DNA of 61,170 bases from Nocardioides stalactiti (GTDB lineage: Bacteria; Actinomycetota; Actinomycetes; Propionibacteriales; Nocardioidaceae), in the NCBI RefSeq assembly GCF_014180715.1, contig NZ_JACEFC010000010.1, positions 1 to 61,170 of the forward strand. The letters are read 5' to 3'. Positions 39,278 to 47,158 of the stretch are shown in pieces. A program made the position numbers and the translations under genes. Under the pieces are notes generated by a model. It saw only the letters and a program-made list of their open reading frames with translations. It made no database searches and had not been told where the DNA came from. How positions within the stretch are numbered: position 1 is the first letter of the stretch; each line of letters starts with the position of its first letter.

Positions 39278-39997
39278 TCAGCCGAGGCGTCGGGTGCTGC
39301 CATCGGCGAGGTGCGCCGTGTAGGTCCACGTCTCGGAGGGGTGCTCGGAGTCCGGCTCGACCGACGGCCACCAGGCCGCGAAGCGGTCGCCCGCCACCGA
39401 CGCCTCGATGTCGAGGCCTGTCGAGGTGTGGACCGTGACACCGACGACGTCGCTGCCGACGTAGCCGTGGAACCAGATGAACCAGCCCTCCTCGGTGCTG
39501 CCCTCCATGCCCTCCGTCACCCTGACGTGGCCGGGGGCCACGACCGGAACGTCGACCGCGACGGGATGGTAGGTCCCGAAGAAGGCTCGCCGCTCGCCCG
39601 CCGAGCGTCCCACGAGGTCGTTGGGCATGAGGCACACGGCCTCCCTCCCTGGGCCGGCGACGACGACGTAGGTCCACTCTCCGCGTCGCTCTGCCAGCGC
39701 GACACGTGCGCCCTGTTCGGGGACCCCGAAGACGCCGCTGCAGGTGGCAGCGGCCCTGCCGGCGGCCACGTCCGAGAGCGGCACCGGCCTCGGCGTCCAC
39801 GACCCGTACGCCGAGCCTCCGTCGAGAAGCAGGCTCGAGAACGCGACCGCGACGGCGCCGGAAAGGCCCGCAGCCACCCACCATCGAAGTCGAAGGCGGA
39901 ACGGTCGGCGTACCGATTGTGCGGGATGACCCCCACTTGATTCGGCCACGGGGAACCGCTGTTCGCGCTCGCGTGATGAAGGTGCACTGGGTTCCAT
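39278..39997 (-). CDS. Hypothetical membrane-anchored exported protein
   Basis: 239 residues. A basic, Arg-rich cytoplasmic N-terminus (about 1-40) precedes one membrane helix (WWVAAGLSGAVAVAFSSLLL) and an extracytoplasmic domain with two Cys (ATCSGVF, AVCLMPND). It has no recognised family. ATG at 39997 is decided by AGGAG 6 nt upstream; ATG at 40033 is possible. The gene lies in a pocket of lower GC and may be recently acquired. Confidence 0.6.
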   Translation of the reverse strand: MEPSAPSSREREQRFPVAESSGGHPAQSVRRPFRLRLRWWVAAGLSGAVAVAFSSLLLDGGSAYGSWTPRPVPLSDVAAGRAAATCSGVFGVPEQGARVALAERRGEWTYVVVAGPGREAVCLMPNDLVGRSAGERRAFFGTYHPVAVDVPVVAPGHVRVTEGMEGSTEEGWFIWFHGYVGSDVVGVTVHTSTGLDIEASVAGDRFAAWWPSVEPDSEHPSETWTYTAHLADGSTRRLG

Positions 39998-40054
39998 GAG
40001 CTGCTCCTGTCCGGAAACGTCCGAATGGGTCATTTCGAGTTCAGCGAAGATCAA

Positions 40055-40426
40055 CTAGTCGGTCCACTGCGTCAGGTCGTCCCACTCGTACGGATCCCAC
40101 TTGTCCGCGCCGGCTCCTGCGAAAGCGCTATAGGGCAGCCGGACGCCGCCGATCTTGTCGTCGTCGTCGTCCATCTGGACTCCGAGGCTGAAGCCGGCGT
40201 AGGAGAGCTCGTAGTCGGAGCTCCCACCGTCGTCCTCCCACCAGTAGAAGACGACGTCACACGTGGTGTAGCCGAGCTCTCGGGGCCCCTGCCACCAGTC
40301 GTCGTCGTTGTTGAGGTTGGTCCAATTGTGGGACGAGTACTCGACGCCGCCGCATCCCCTGTGCACAGGACGATCGATGCCACCACCAGGGGACGAGACA
40401 CCCTGAAGGGACGATCGCGTTGCCAT
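40055..40426 (-). CDS. ORFan protein, possibly frameshifted secreted protein
   Basis: 123 residues from the ATG at 40426. The main part is very acidic and rich in Trp, Tyr and Asp (NNDDDWWQGPRELGY, DVVFYWWEDDGGSSDYELS) and looks secreted, but this frame has no signal peptide. Another frame over the same DNA does encode a signal-like segment (RPLVVASIVLCTGDAAA), ending at a GCGGCGGCG run where loss of one base would join the two. A disrupted secreted gene is therefore possible. No family is recognised. GC is lower than that of its neighbours. Confidence 0.45.
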   Translation of the reverse strand: MATRSSLQGVSSPGGGIDRPVHRGCGGVEYSSHNWTNLNNDDDWWQGPRELGYTTCDVVFYWWEDDGGSSDYELSYAGFSLGVQMDDDDDKIGGVRLPYSAFAGAGADKWDPYEWDDLTQWTD

Positions 40427-40590
40427 CGTCCCCGAAGCCCTTCGCACGCCGATGAACCACGCACCATCTGAATCACGCCTCCCGATCGACATCAACCTGA
40501 TGTCACGTGGACGTGCGGGAGGGCGGTTTCCTTACGCGGTTCCGGCAGGTTTCTCGAAAGCTCTCAGTTCTCGAGGTTCTGGCTACGCCG

Positions 40591-41190
40591 TCAGGGCGCC
40601 GTCGGCCCGGTCCGCAGCTCGGCGACGACCTCCGTCACCCGCTGCCGGAGATCCGCGAGCGTCCCGGTGTTGTCGATGACGTACGTCGCGATGGCGCGGC
40701 GGTCCTCGCGGGTGGCCTGGGCGGCGATCCGGGACTCGGCGTCCTCGCGGGTCCAGCCGCGGTCGGTCAGCATCCGCTCGACCTGGACCTCAGTCGGGGC
40801 GTCGACGACGATCACGGCGTCGAAGGTGTCGGCCCGGCCGGACTCGGCCAGCAGCGGGATGTCGTGGACGACGAGGTCGTCGGCCGTCGTCGCCGACTCG
40901 AGCGCGATGATCCGCTCGAAGACGAGCGGGTGCACGATGCTCTCCAGCAACCGCCGCTTCTCCTCGTCGCCGAAGACGATCGCGCCCACGGCCGGGCGGT
41001 CCATCTCGCCGTCCGCGGTCAGGATCTCGGGCCCGAACGCCGCGACCACCTTCTCCAGCCCGGGCGACCCCTTGGCGACCACCTCGCGCGCCAACTGGTC
41101 GGCGTCGATGACGACCGCCCCCAGCTCGCGCAGGATGCCCGACACGGTGCTCTTCCCCGAGGCCACTCCCCCGGTCAGTCCGATCCGCAC
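40591..41190 (-). CDS. coaE: Dephospho-CoA kinase
   Basis: 199 residues. It phosphorylates the 3'-OH of dephospho-CoA, the last step of CoA synthesis. The P-loop is GGVASGKST (8-16), and VIDADQLAREVV and the lid region follow as expected. The GTG start at 41190 is supported by TAGGGT (41197-41202) 6 nt upstream. It is divergent from the adenylate-forming enzyme with only 35 bp between start codons. It lacks the C-terminal UPF0157 domain seen in some actinobacterial CoaE proteins. Confidence 0.93.
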   Translation of the reverse strand: MRIGLTGGVASGKSTVSGILRELGAVVIDADQLAREVVAKGSPGLEKVVAAFGPEILTADGEMDRPAVGAIVFGDEEKRRLLESIVHPLVFERIIALESATTADDLVVHDIPLLAESGRADTFDAVIVVDAPTEVQVERMLTDRGWTREDAESRIAAQATREDRRAIATYVIDNTGTLADLRQRVTEVVAELRTGPTAP

Positions 41191-41196
41191 ACGGCG

Positions 41197-41219
41197 ACCC
41201 TACTGGTGGCCTCTAGGGT
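41197..41219. promoter_or_regulatory. Paired divergent leaderless promoters (coaE and ligase)
   Basis: TAGGGT occurs on the minus strand at 41197-41202 (6 nt before the coaE GTG) and on the plus strand at 41214-41219 (6 nt before the ligase GTG). The two -10 boxes are only 11 bp apart, so the -35 region of each promoter must fall in or near the other's start region. Confidence 0.65.
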
Positions 41220-41225
41220 GACGCC

Positions 41226-42509
41226 GTGGAGCAGGGAGCACTGACCGAGGGCGACCGGGTCGCGCTGCTGGTGCCCGGCTCGCACGCCTACCTGGACCTC
41301 GTCCACCGGCTGCTCACCGCCGGGGTGTTCCCGATCCCCCTGGACCCACGGTTGACGACCTCCGAGCGTGCCCGGATCCTCGCCGCCCTGGAGCCGACCC
41401 TCGTGGTGGAGGACGAGGTCGCACTCGCCCGGCTGGCCGCCGGCCTGCCGCCGCCCGGCCTGCCGCGAGGCCGCCCGATGCACTGCACCAGCGGCACGAC
41501 CGGTACCCCGAAGGGCGTCTGGTCCGGGCTGCTGGACCCGCCGGCCGCGGCCGCGCTCGTCGCCGAGGAGCGGGACCTCTGGGGCTTCAGGGCCGACGAC
41601 GTCAACCTGGTGCTGAGCCCGCTCTACCACTCCGCTCCGCTGCGGTTCGCGCTCGGCACCGTGCTGGCAGGCGGGCGGGTCGTGATCCCCGGCCCCTTCG
41701 ACCCGGAGGCGGTGACCGCCGCGATCATCGCCGAGCGGCCGACCACGATGTTCTGCGTCCCGACCCACCTCCAGCGCCTGTTCGCGCACTGGGAGGACGC
41801 GGGGGTCCCCGACCTCTCCTCGTTCCGGCTGGTCGCCCACGCGGGCGCCCCGTGCCCAACCGACGTCAAGCGCCGGCTGGTCGAGGTGTTCCCGCCCGGG
41901 TCGACCTGGGAGTTCTACGGCTCGACCGAGGGCCAGTTCACCGCCTGTCGCAGCGAGGAGCAGGAGCAGCGCCCGGGCACCGTCGGCCGCGCCCGACCCG
42001 GACGGCTGCTCGCTGCCGACCCCGACGGCACGCTGTGGTGCGTGGTCCCCGACTTCGCCCGCTTCACCTACTACGGCGACCCGGACAAGACCGCGGCGGC
42101 GTGGCGCACGACGCCGGACGGCCCGGCGTTCACCGTCGGCGACCACGGCCGCATCGACCAGGACGGCTACGTCTTCCTCGACGGCCGCCGGGAGGACCTC
42201 ATCATCAGCGGCGGCGTCAACGTCTACCCGACCGAGGTCGAGCAGGTGCTCGGCGCCTGCCCCGGCGTCACCGACGTGGCCGTCTACGCCGAGGCGGACG
42301 CGGACTGGGGACAGCGGGTGTGCGCGGCGGTCGTCGGCGACGTCAGCGAGGAGACGCTGGCGTCGTACGCCCGCAGCCACCTGGCCCCGCCCAAGCGGCC
42401 CAAGACCTGGGTCTTCCGCGAGGAGCTGCCCCGGACGCTCACCGGCAAGGTACGACGCGACGAGCTCAGTCAGGGAAGTTCGCGAGGATCCAGCGGGTCG
42501 CCTGCTTGA
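41226..42509 (+). CDS. Short adenylate-forming enzyme (acyl-CoA synthetase-like)
   Basis: 427 residues, about 80-100 shorter than typical acyl-CoA synthetases; the usual first ~50 residues are missing. The core motifs are intact: CTSGTTGTPKG, EFYGSTEGQ, FTVGDHGRIDQDGYVFLDGR, DLIISGGVNVYP and the C-terminal catalytic Lys in LTGKVRRDEL. It should activate a carboxylic acid with ATP, perhaps passing it to CoA. TAGGGT 6 nt before the GTG argues that this short start is real. Its last 44 bp overlap the convergent esterase gene. Confidence 0.82.
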   Translation: MEQGALTEGDRVALLVPGSHAYLDLVHRLLTAGVFPIPLDPRLTTSERARILAALEPTLVVEDEVALARLAAGLPPPGLPRGRPMHCTSGTTGTPKGVWSGLLDPPAAAALVAEERDLWGFRADDVNLVLSPLYHSAPLRFALGTVLAGGRVVIPGPFDPEAVTAAIIAERPTTMFCVPTHLQRLFAHWEDAGVPDLSSFRLVAHAGAPCPTDVKRRLVEVFPPGSTWEFYGSTEGQFTACRSEEQEQRPGTVGRARPGRLLAADPDGTLWCVVPDFARFTYYGDPDKTAAAWRTTPDGPAFTVGDHGRIDQDGYVFLDGRREDLIISGGVNVYPTEVEQVLGACPGVTDVAVYAEADADWGQRVCAAVVGDVSEETLASYARSHLAPPKRPKTWVFREELPRTLTGKVRRDELSQGSSRGSSGSPA

Positions 42510-43293
42510 ACTGCGCCCACGCCATCGTGTGGCCCTGACGCGGCAGGACACGGAGCCAGTAGAGCGACCCGCCCCGCATCCGCGCGGCCAACGACGCCAC
42601 CGACGGGAGCGTCCGCTCGGCCCCGAGGATCGTCACCGTCCCGCCGTCGAGCGGCACCGTCGGGTCCTGGGCGCCGTGCCACTGGCCGATCCGCACCTTC
42701 GCGGTGTCGCAGCTGCCGGGATAGGTCGCGGCGAGCCCGGCCACCGTCGCGGCGAGGTCGGGCCGCTCGCACGCCACGCGCAGCGCCAGCATGCCGCCGT
42801 TGGAGAGCCCCATCATGCCGACCCGGTCGCGGTCGACGGGCCAGCGGCCATCGATGTTGGTGATGACCCGCTCGAGGTAGCGCACGTCGTCGACCGGCTC
42901 CTCGGTGCAGCAGAACCCGGCGTCCCAGCGCATCGACCCGTCCTTGCTGACGGCGAAGACGAAGATCGTCTCCCTGCTGATCGCGTGCAGCCCGCCGAGC
43001 CAGCCGTCGGCCGTCTCCCGGTCCTCGGCCCCTCCTGCGCCGTGCAGGAACACCACGACGGCACGACGGCGGCCCAGGAACTCGACGCACGCCTCGGAGT
43101 CCGCCGGACGGCACGTGGGCACCCGGGCGAAGTAGGTGCGGCCGTCCGCGAAGGTGCGCTTGGTCGTGTCCCAGGAGATGGTCGGACCCTGCGCTGCGGT
43201 GGCCGTCGTCGGGAGCGTGCTCCCCGCGCCCAGCACGCCAACGAGGAGCACGATCAGCGCCCCGAGGGCACCCTGTCGTCGAGCGGTCGTCAT
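42466..43293 (-). CDS. Secreted esterase, LpqC/PHB-depolymerase-like
   Basis: 275 residues. A Sec signal peptide covers about residues 1-34 (GALIVLLVGVLGAGS, then TATAA). The alpha/beta-hydrolase domain has VVFLHGAGG, the nucleophile Ser164 in GLSNGG, Asp in WHGAQDPTVPLDGG and His in RQGHTM. Cys pairs (FCCTEEP) may form disulfides. It probably hydrolyses polyester or feruloyl-type esters outside the cell. It begins 6 bp after the AdpA-like regulator gene and is probably in its operon. Confidence 0.85.
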   Translation of the reverse strand: MTTARRQGALGALIVLLVGVLGAGSTLPTTATAAQGPTISWDTTKRTFADGRTYFARVPTCRPADSEACVEFLGRRRAVVVFLHGAGGAEDRETADGWLGGLHAISRETIFVFAVSKDGSMRWDAGFCCTEEPVDDVRYLERVITNIDGRWPVDRDRVGMMGLSNGGMLALRVACERPDLAATVAGLAATYPGSCDTAKVRIGQWHGAQDPTVPLDGGTVTILGAERTLPSVASLAARMRGGSLYWLRVLPRQGHTMAWAQFKQATRWILANFPD

Positions 43294-43299
43294 GACCCG

Positions 43300-44265
43300 T
43301 CAGGAAGCCTGGTCGCGCGGGGCTGGGCAGAACGTCCGGCGATACTGCTGGGGGCTGACGCCCCGGACCCGCTGGAAGTGATGGCGCAACGCGGCCGCGT
43401 TCCCGAAGCCGACCTCGCCGGCGATCCACTCGACGGGCTGCTCGGTCGTCTCGAGCAGCTCCTCGGCGGCGGCGACCCGCTGGGCGGTCACCCAGCTGTG
43501 CGGCGTCGTGCCGAGCTCGTCGCGGAACCGCCGCGCGAACGTGCGCGACGACATCAGGGCGCGCCGGGCGAGCGAGTCGACGCTGTGCTCCTCGGCGAGG
43601 TTCTCGAGGATCCAGGTGAGCAGCGGCCGGAGGGTGTCGGCGTCGCAGTCGGGCACGGCACGCGCGATGAACTGAGCCTGCCCACCGTCGCGGTGGGGCG
43701 GTACGACGGCGCGCCGGGCGATCATGCTCGCGACCGCGGCGCCGTACTCCTGTCGCCAGATGTGGAGGCAGGCGTCGAGGCCGGCTGCCGTCCCGGCGCT
43801 GGTGACGACCTGACCGGTGTCGACGTAGAGCACCTCGGGCACGACCTTGGCACTGGGGAACCGGCGCTGGAGCTCCTCGGTGTACATCCAGTGCGTCGTG
43901 CACTCGCGGCCGTCGAGCAGTCCGGCCTCGCCGAGCGCGAACGCTCCGCTGCAGACCGACAGGATGCGCGCACCGCGGTCGTAGGCCTCGCGGATGGCAT
44001 CGATGACCTCGCTCGGGACCGTCTTGCTGCGGGGGACCGCGGGCACGGCGACGAGGTCGGCGTCGCGGACCCGGTCGAGTCCCTCGTTGACCTGGAGGGA
44101 GAAGCCCATCGTCGTCGGGATCGGCTCGGGAGAGGCAGCACAGACGGCGAACTCCAGCCGGGGCACGCCGTGCTCGGTGCGGTCGAGCCCGAAGGCCTCG
44201 CAGAGCACGCCGAGCTCGAACGGCGCCACGCCCTCGTAGGCGAGGACAGCCACGTTGGTCAGCAT
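43300..44265 (-). CDS. AraC/GlxA-family regulator (AdpA-like)
   Basis: 321 residues. The N-terminal DJ-1/PfpI-like domain (about 1-185) includes LSVCSGAFALGEAGLLDGR. The C-terminal AraC double helix-turn-helix (about 215-315) includes RRALMSSRTFARRFRDELG and VGFGNAAALRHHFQRV, very like the DNA-binding domain of Streptomyces AdpA. Four TGGCAG half-sites lie in the upstream divergent region, consistent with autoregulation. It is followed by the esterase gene and faces a small membrane protein gene. Confidence 0.87.
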   Translation of the reverse strand: MLTNVAVLAYEGVAPFELGVLCEAFGLDRTEHGVPRLEFAVCAASPEPIPTTMGFSLQVNEGLDRVRDADLVAVPAVPRSKTVPSEVIDAIREAYDRGARILSVCSGAFALGEAGLLDGRECTTHWMYTEELQRRFPSAKVVPEVLYVDTGQVVTSAGTAAGLDACLHIWRQEYGAAVASMIARRAVVPPHRDGGQAQFIARAVPDCDADTLRPLLTWILENLAEEHSVDSLARRALMSSRTFARRFRDELGTTPHSWVTAQRVAAAEELLETTEQPVEWIAGEVGFGNAAALRHHFQRVRGVSPQQYRRTFCPAPRDQAS

Positions 44266-44286
44266 CGCGCCATGCTCGCACGGGTA

Positions 44287-44359
44287 TGGCAGCAAATCAA
44301 CGTTAGGCGGCTTTTCTGCCACTGGTGGCAGGATCACGAGAGGCGCAGACTTTCTGCCA
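44287..44359. promoter_or_regulatory. AdpA-like operator: four TGGCAG half-sites
   Basis: TGGCAG occurs at 44287-44292 and 44326-44331 on the plus strand and at 44316-44321 and 44354-44359 on the minus strand. The middle two form a dyad CTGCCAC-TG-GTGGCAG. TGGCAGGATC matches the AdpA consensus TGGCSNGWWY at 9 of 10 positions. The last copy overlaps the start codon of the small gene. Confidence 0.6.
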
Positions 44360-44514
44360 TGACCACCGCATTCCTCCTCCTCGTCATCCTGTCGTCCGTC
44401 GCCGGCACGATGTACATGATCTGGCGCGACGCCCGCGGCCCCCGGCCCGCTCCCCTGTCCCACCGCACCGACGCCGACTTCCTCCCCCCGGCCTCGGTCC
44501 TGTCGACCCGCTGA
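44359..44514 (+). CDS. Small membrane protein, 51 residues
   Basis: One N-terminal membrane helix (FLLLVILSSVAGTMYMIW) followed by a short Arg/Pro-rich tail (RDARGPRPAP). No family is recognised. It is divergent from the AdpA-like regulator by 93 bp, and a TGGCAG half-site overlaps its ATG, so that regulator probably represses it (inference). No ribosome binding site is apparent. The codon pattern and the downstream terminator support a real gene. Confidence 0.6.
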   Translation: MTTAFLLLVILSSVAGTMYMIWRDARGPRPAPLSHRTDADFLPPASVLSTR

Positions 44515-44535
44515 CCGCCGTCCCCGCACAAAGCC

Positions 44536-44571
44536 GGAAGGCCCGCTCACCGTGAGGTGAGCGGGCCTTCC
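44536..44571. terminator. Hairpin terminator after rpsA
   Basis: GGAAGGCCCGCTCACC (44536-44551) pairs perfectly with GGTGAGCGGGCCTTCC (44556-44571) over a GTGA tetraloop. It lies 21 bp after the rpsA stop and may also end the small gene on the other strand. Confidence 0.9.
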
Positions 44572-44592
44572 GTGCGTGGTGCTAGCGGTGGA

Positions 44593-46071
44593 TCAGTTGC
44601 CGCCGGTCAGCTTCTCGCGGAGCGCCTGGAGCGCCTCGTCGGACGCCAGCGAACCGCCGACCTCCTCGGCCACACCGGTGTCGGAGGAGTACGACGTCGC
44701 CTCGCCGGCCTCGATCTCGGCCTGCTTGGCGTCGGCCTGCTGCTTGACGTGCGCCTCCCAGCGAGCGTGCGCCTTGGCGTACTGGTCCTCCCAGACGCCG
44801 CGCTGCTCCTCGAAGCCCTCGAGCCACTCGCCGGTCTCCGGGTCGAACCCGTCGGGGTAGACGTAGTTGCCCTGCTCGTCGTAGGTGGCCGGCATGCCGT
44901 AGAGGGTCGGGTCGAACTCCTCGACGTCGACCGCAGCGGTGGTCTCGTTGGCCTGCTTGAGGGACAGCGAGATCCGGCGACGCTCGAGGTCGATGTCGAT
45001 GATCTTGACCATGACGTCGTCGTTGACCTGGACGACCTGCTCCGGGATCTCCACGTGGCGCTCGGCCAGCTCGGAGATGTGGACGAGGCCCTCGATGCCC
45101 TCCTCGACGCGGACGAACGAACCGAACGGCACCAGCTTGGTGACCTTGCCCGGCACGATCTGACCGATCTGGTGGGTCCGCGCGAAGTGCTGCCACGGGT
45201 CCTCCTGCGTCGCCTTCAGCGACAGGGAGACACGCTCGCGGTCCATGTCCACGTCGAGGACCTCGACGGTGACCTCGTCACCCACGGTGACGACCTCGGA
45301 CGGGTGGTCGATGTGCTTCCAGGACAGCTCCGAGACGTGGACGAGACCGTCGACGCCGCCGAGGTCCACGAACGCGCCGAAGTTGACGATCGAGGACACG
45401 ACACCCTTGCGGATCTGACCCTTCTGGAGCTGGGTGAGGAAGCCGTGGCGAACCTCGGACTGGGTCTGCTCGAGCCAGGCACGGCGCGACAGGACCACGT
45501 TGTTGCGGTTCTTGTCGAGCTCGATGATCTTGGCCTCGAGGGTCTGACCGACGTACGGCTGGAGGTCGCGCACCCGGCGCATCTCCACCAGCGAGGCGGG
45601 CAGGAAGCCGCGCAGGCCGATGTCGATGATGAGACCGCCCTTGACGACCTCGATGACGGTGCCCTCGACGACTCCGTCGGCCTCCTTGATCTCCTCGATC
45701 GTGCCCCAGGCGCGCTCGTACTGGGCGCGCTTCTTGGACAGGATCAGGCGGCCTTCCTTGTCCTCCTTCTGGAGGACGAGGGCCTCGACCTTGTCGCCGA
45801 CCTGGACGACCTCGGAGGGGTCCACGTCGTGCTTGATCGAGAGCTCGCGCGAGGGGATGACGCCCTCGGTCTTGTAGCCGATGTCGAGGAGGACCTCGTC
45901 ACGGTCGACCTTGACGATCGTGCCGTCGACGATGTCGCCGTCGTTGAAGTACTTGATGGTCTGGTCGATAGCGGCCAGGAAGTCCGCCTCCGAGCCGATG
46001 TCGTTGACCGCGACCTGGGGCGCGTTGTCGTCGAACTGGCTGTACAGAGGGGTCGAGAGGGTGCTCGTCAT
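44593..46071 (-). CDS. rpsA: 30S ribosomal protein S1
   Basis: 492 residues with four S1 RNA-binding domains (about residues 36-105, 120-188, 208-277 and 293-362). Typical strands are GLIIDIGLRGFLPASLV, SSIVNFGAFVDLGGVDGLV and FVRVEEGIEGLVHISELA. The C-terminal ~120 residues are acidic and Gln/Ala-rich, as in other actinobacterial S1 proteins. It helps mRNA bind the ribosome. Start at ATG 46071. The predicted 5' leader is about 80 nt, in contrast to the many leaderless genes nearby. Confidence 0.96.
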   Translation of the reverse strand: MTSTLSTPLYSQFDDNAPQVAVNDIGSEADFLAAIDQTIKYFNDGDIVDGTIVKVDRDEVLLDIGYKTEGVIPSRELSIKHDVDPSEVVQVGDKVEALVLQKEDKEGRLILSKKRAQYERAWGTIEEIKEADGVVEGTVIEVVKGGLIIDIGLRGFLPASLVEMRRVRDLQPYVGQTLEAKIIELDKNRNNVVLSRRAWLEQTQSEVRHGFLTQLQKGQIRKGVVSSIVNFGAFVDLGGVDGLVHVSELSWKHIDHPSEVVTVGDEVTVEVLDVDMDRERVSLSLKATQEDPWQHFARTHQIGQIVPGKVTKLVPFGSFVRVEEGIEGLVHISELAERHVEIPEQVVQVNDDVMVKIIDIDLERRRISLSLKQANETTAAVDVEEFDPTLYGMPATYDEQGNYVYPDGFDPETGEWLEGFEEQRGVWEDQYAKAHARWEAHVKQQADAKQAEIEAGEATSYSSDTGVAEEVGGSLASDEALQALREKLTGGN

Positions 46072-46155
46072 TGAAAGGGTTCAGTCCTTGGGTGGGCAGA
46101 TGTCGTAGGGATGCCGCCGAGGCAGCGCGCAGCGGTCGGTCGACCGCGACATTCC

Positions 46156-46186
46156 AGGGTACGCGGGTGCCCCGTGCGGCGTCCAA
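46156..46186 (-). promoter_or_regulatory. Possible rpsA promoter
   Basis: On the minus strand TTGGAC (46181-46186) and TACCCT (46156-46161) are 19 bp apart. They would give a leader of about 75-80 nt before the rpsA ATG. The long spacing lowers confidence. Confidence 0.35.
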
Positions 46187-46207
46187 CCGGCGGCGTACCC
46201 TCTCAGC

Positions 46208-47038
46208 GTGGAGCAGGTCCAGCAGCACTGGCCGCATCCCCCGGTGACGGCTCACCGGCGGGCGGTGACCGAGGAGGAGTCCCGCCGTGCCAACGGCCCT
46301 GACTGGGACCGGTACGCCGACGAGTACCAGGCGACGCACGGCGACTTCCTCGGCGACGTCGGGTTCGTGTGGGGCCCGGAGGGCCTGACCGAGGCCGACG
46401 CCGGCGTCCTGGGGACGGTCGCGGACCGCGACGTCCTGGAGGTCGGGTCGGGCGCCGGGCAGTGCTCGCGCTGGATCCGGACCCAGGGCGGGCGGGCGAT
46501 CGGCCTCGACCTCTCCCACCGCCAGCTCCAGCACTCGCGTCGGATCGACGACGCCACCGGGGTCGCCGTACCGAGCGTGCGTGGCACCGCGACGGCTCTC
46601 CCGTTCGCCGACGCGAGCTTCGACATCGTCTTCTGCGCCTTCGGCGCGCTGCAGTTCATCGCGGACATCGACGTCGCCGTCGCGGAGAGCGCCCGGGTCC
46701 TGCGCCCCGGTGGCCGGTTCGCCTTCTCGATCACCCACCCGACCCGGTGGATGTTCCCCGACGACCCGACGGAGGAGGGCCTGACGGCGACCCAGTCGTA
46801 CTGGGACCGCACGCCGTACGTGGAGGTCGACAACGAGACCGGGGTGATCGCGTACGCCGAGCACCACCGCACCCTCGGGGACTGGGTCGCGCTGCTGGCT
46901 GACGGCGGCTTCCGGCTGACCACGTTGCTCGAGCCGGAATGGCCTGCCGAGCACGAACGACTCTGGGGTGGGTGGTCGGCGGTGCGCGGGCGGCTGACCC
47001 CGGGGACCGCGATCTTCGGAGCCGACCTGCTGATTTGA
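46208..47038 (+). CDS. SAM-dependent methyltransferase
   Basis: 276 residues, class I methyltransferase (type 11 family). The SAM-binding motif is VLEVGSGAGQCSRWI near residue 80, followed by AIGLDLSHRQL, ATALPFADASFDIV and ARVLRPGGRFAFS. The N-terminal ~45 residues and a C-terminal segment after about 195 are outside the core. The substrate is unknown. TACCCT (46196-46201) is 6 nt before the GTG start, suggesting a leaderless mRNA. It is divergent from rpsA. Confidence 0.88.
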   Translation: MEQVQQHWPHPPVTAHRRAVTEEESRRANGPDWDRYADEYQATHGDFLGDVGFVWGPEGLTEADAGVLGTVADRDVLEVGSGAGQCSRWIRTQGGRAIGLDLSHRQLQHSRRIDDATGVAVPSVRGTATALPFADASFDIVFCAFGALQFIADIDVAVAESARVLRPGGRFAFSITHPTRWMFPDDPTEEGLTATQSYWDRTPYVEVDNETGVIAYAEHHRTLGDWVALLADGGFRLTTLLEPEWPAEHERLWGGWSAVRGRLTPGTAIFGADLLI

Positions 47039-47042
47039 TTAT

Positions 47043-47080
47043 CGGATCAGGGCATTTCCCCGTTTTGTACACCTGATCCG
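47043..47080. repeat. Inverted repeat after the methyltransferase gene
   Basis: CGGATCAGG (47043-47051) pairs with CCTGATCCG (47072-47080) over a 20-nt T-rich loop. It may be a weak terminator for the methyltransferase gene or an operator for the secreted protein downstream. Confidence 0.5.
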
Positions 47081-47158
47081 CAGAAATGTCGCCGAATTCG
47101 CGGACCTTGCCGATAGCGTCAAAGCGCTCGGTAACAATGAGACTCTAAGGACGCCCCC

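Noticed and set aside
44557..46074. A 505-codon open frame antisense to rpsA, full of Leu, Val and Asp
   Set aside because: It is the complement of the S1 coding frame; the S1 domains on the other strand are unmistakable.
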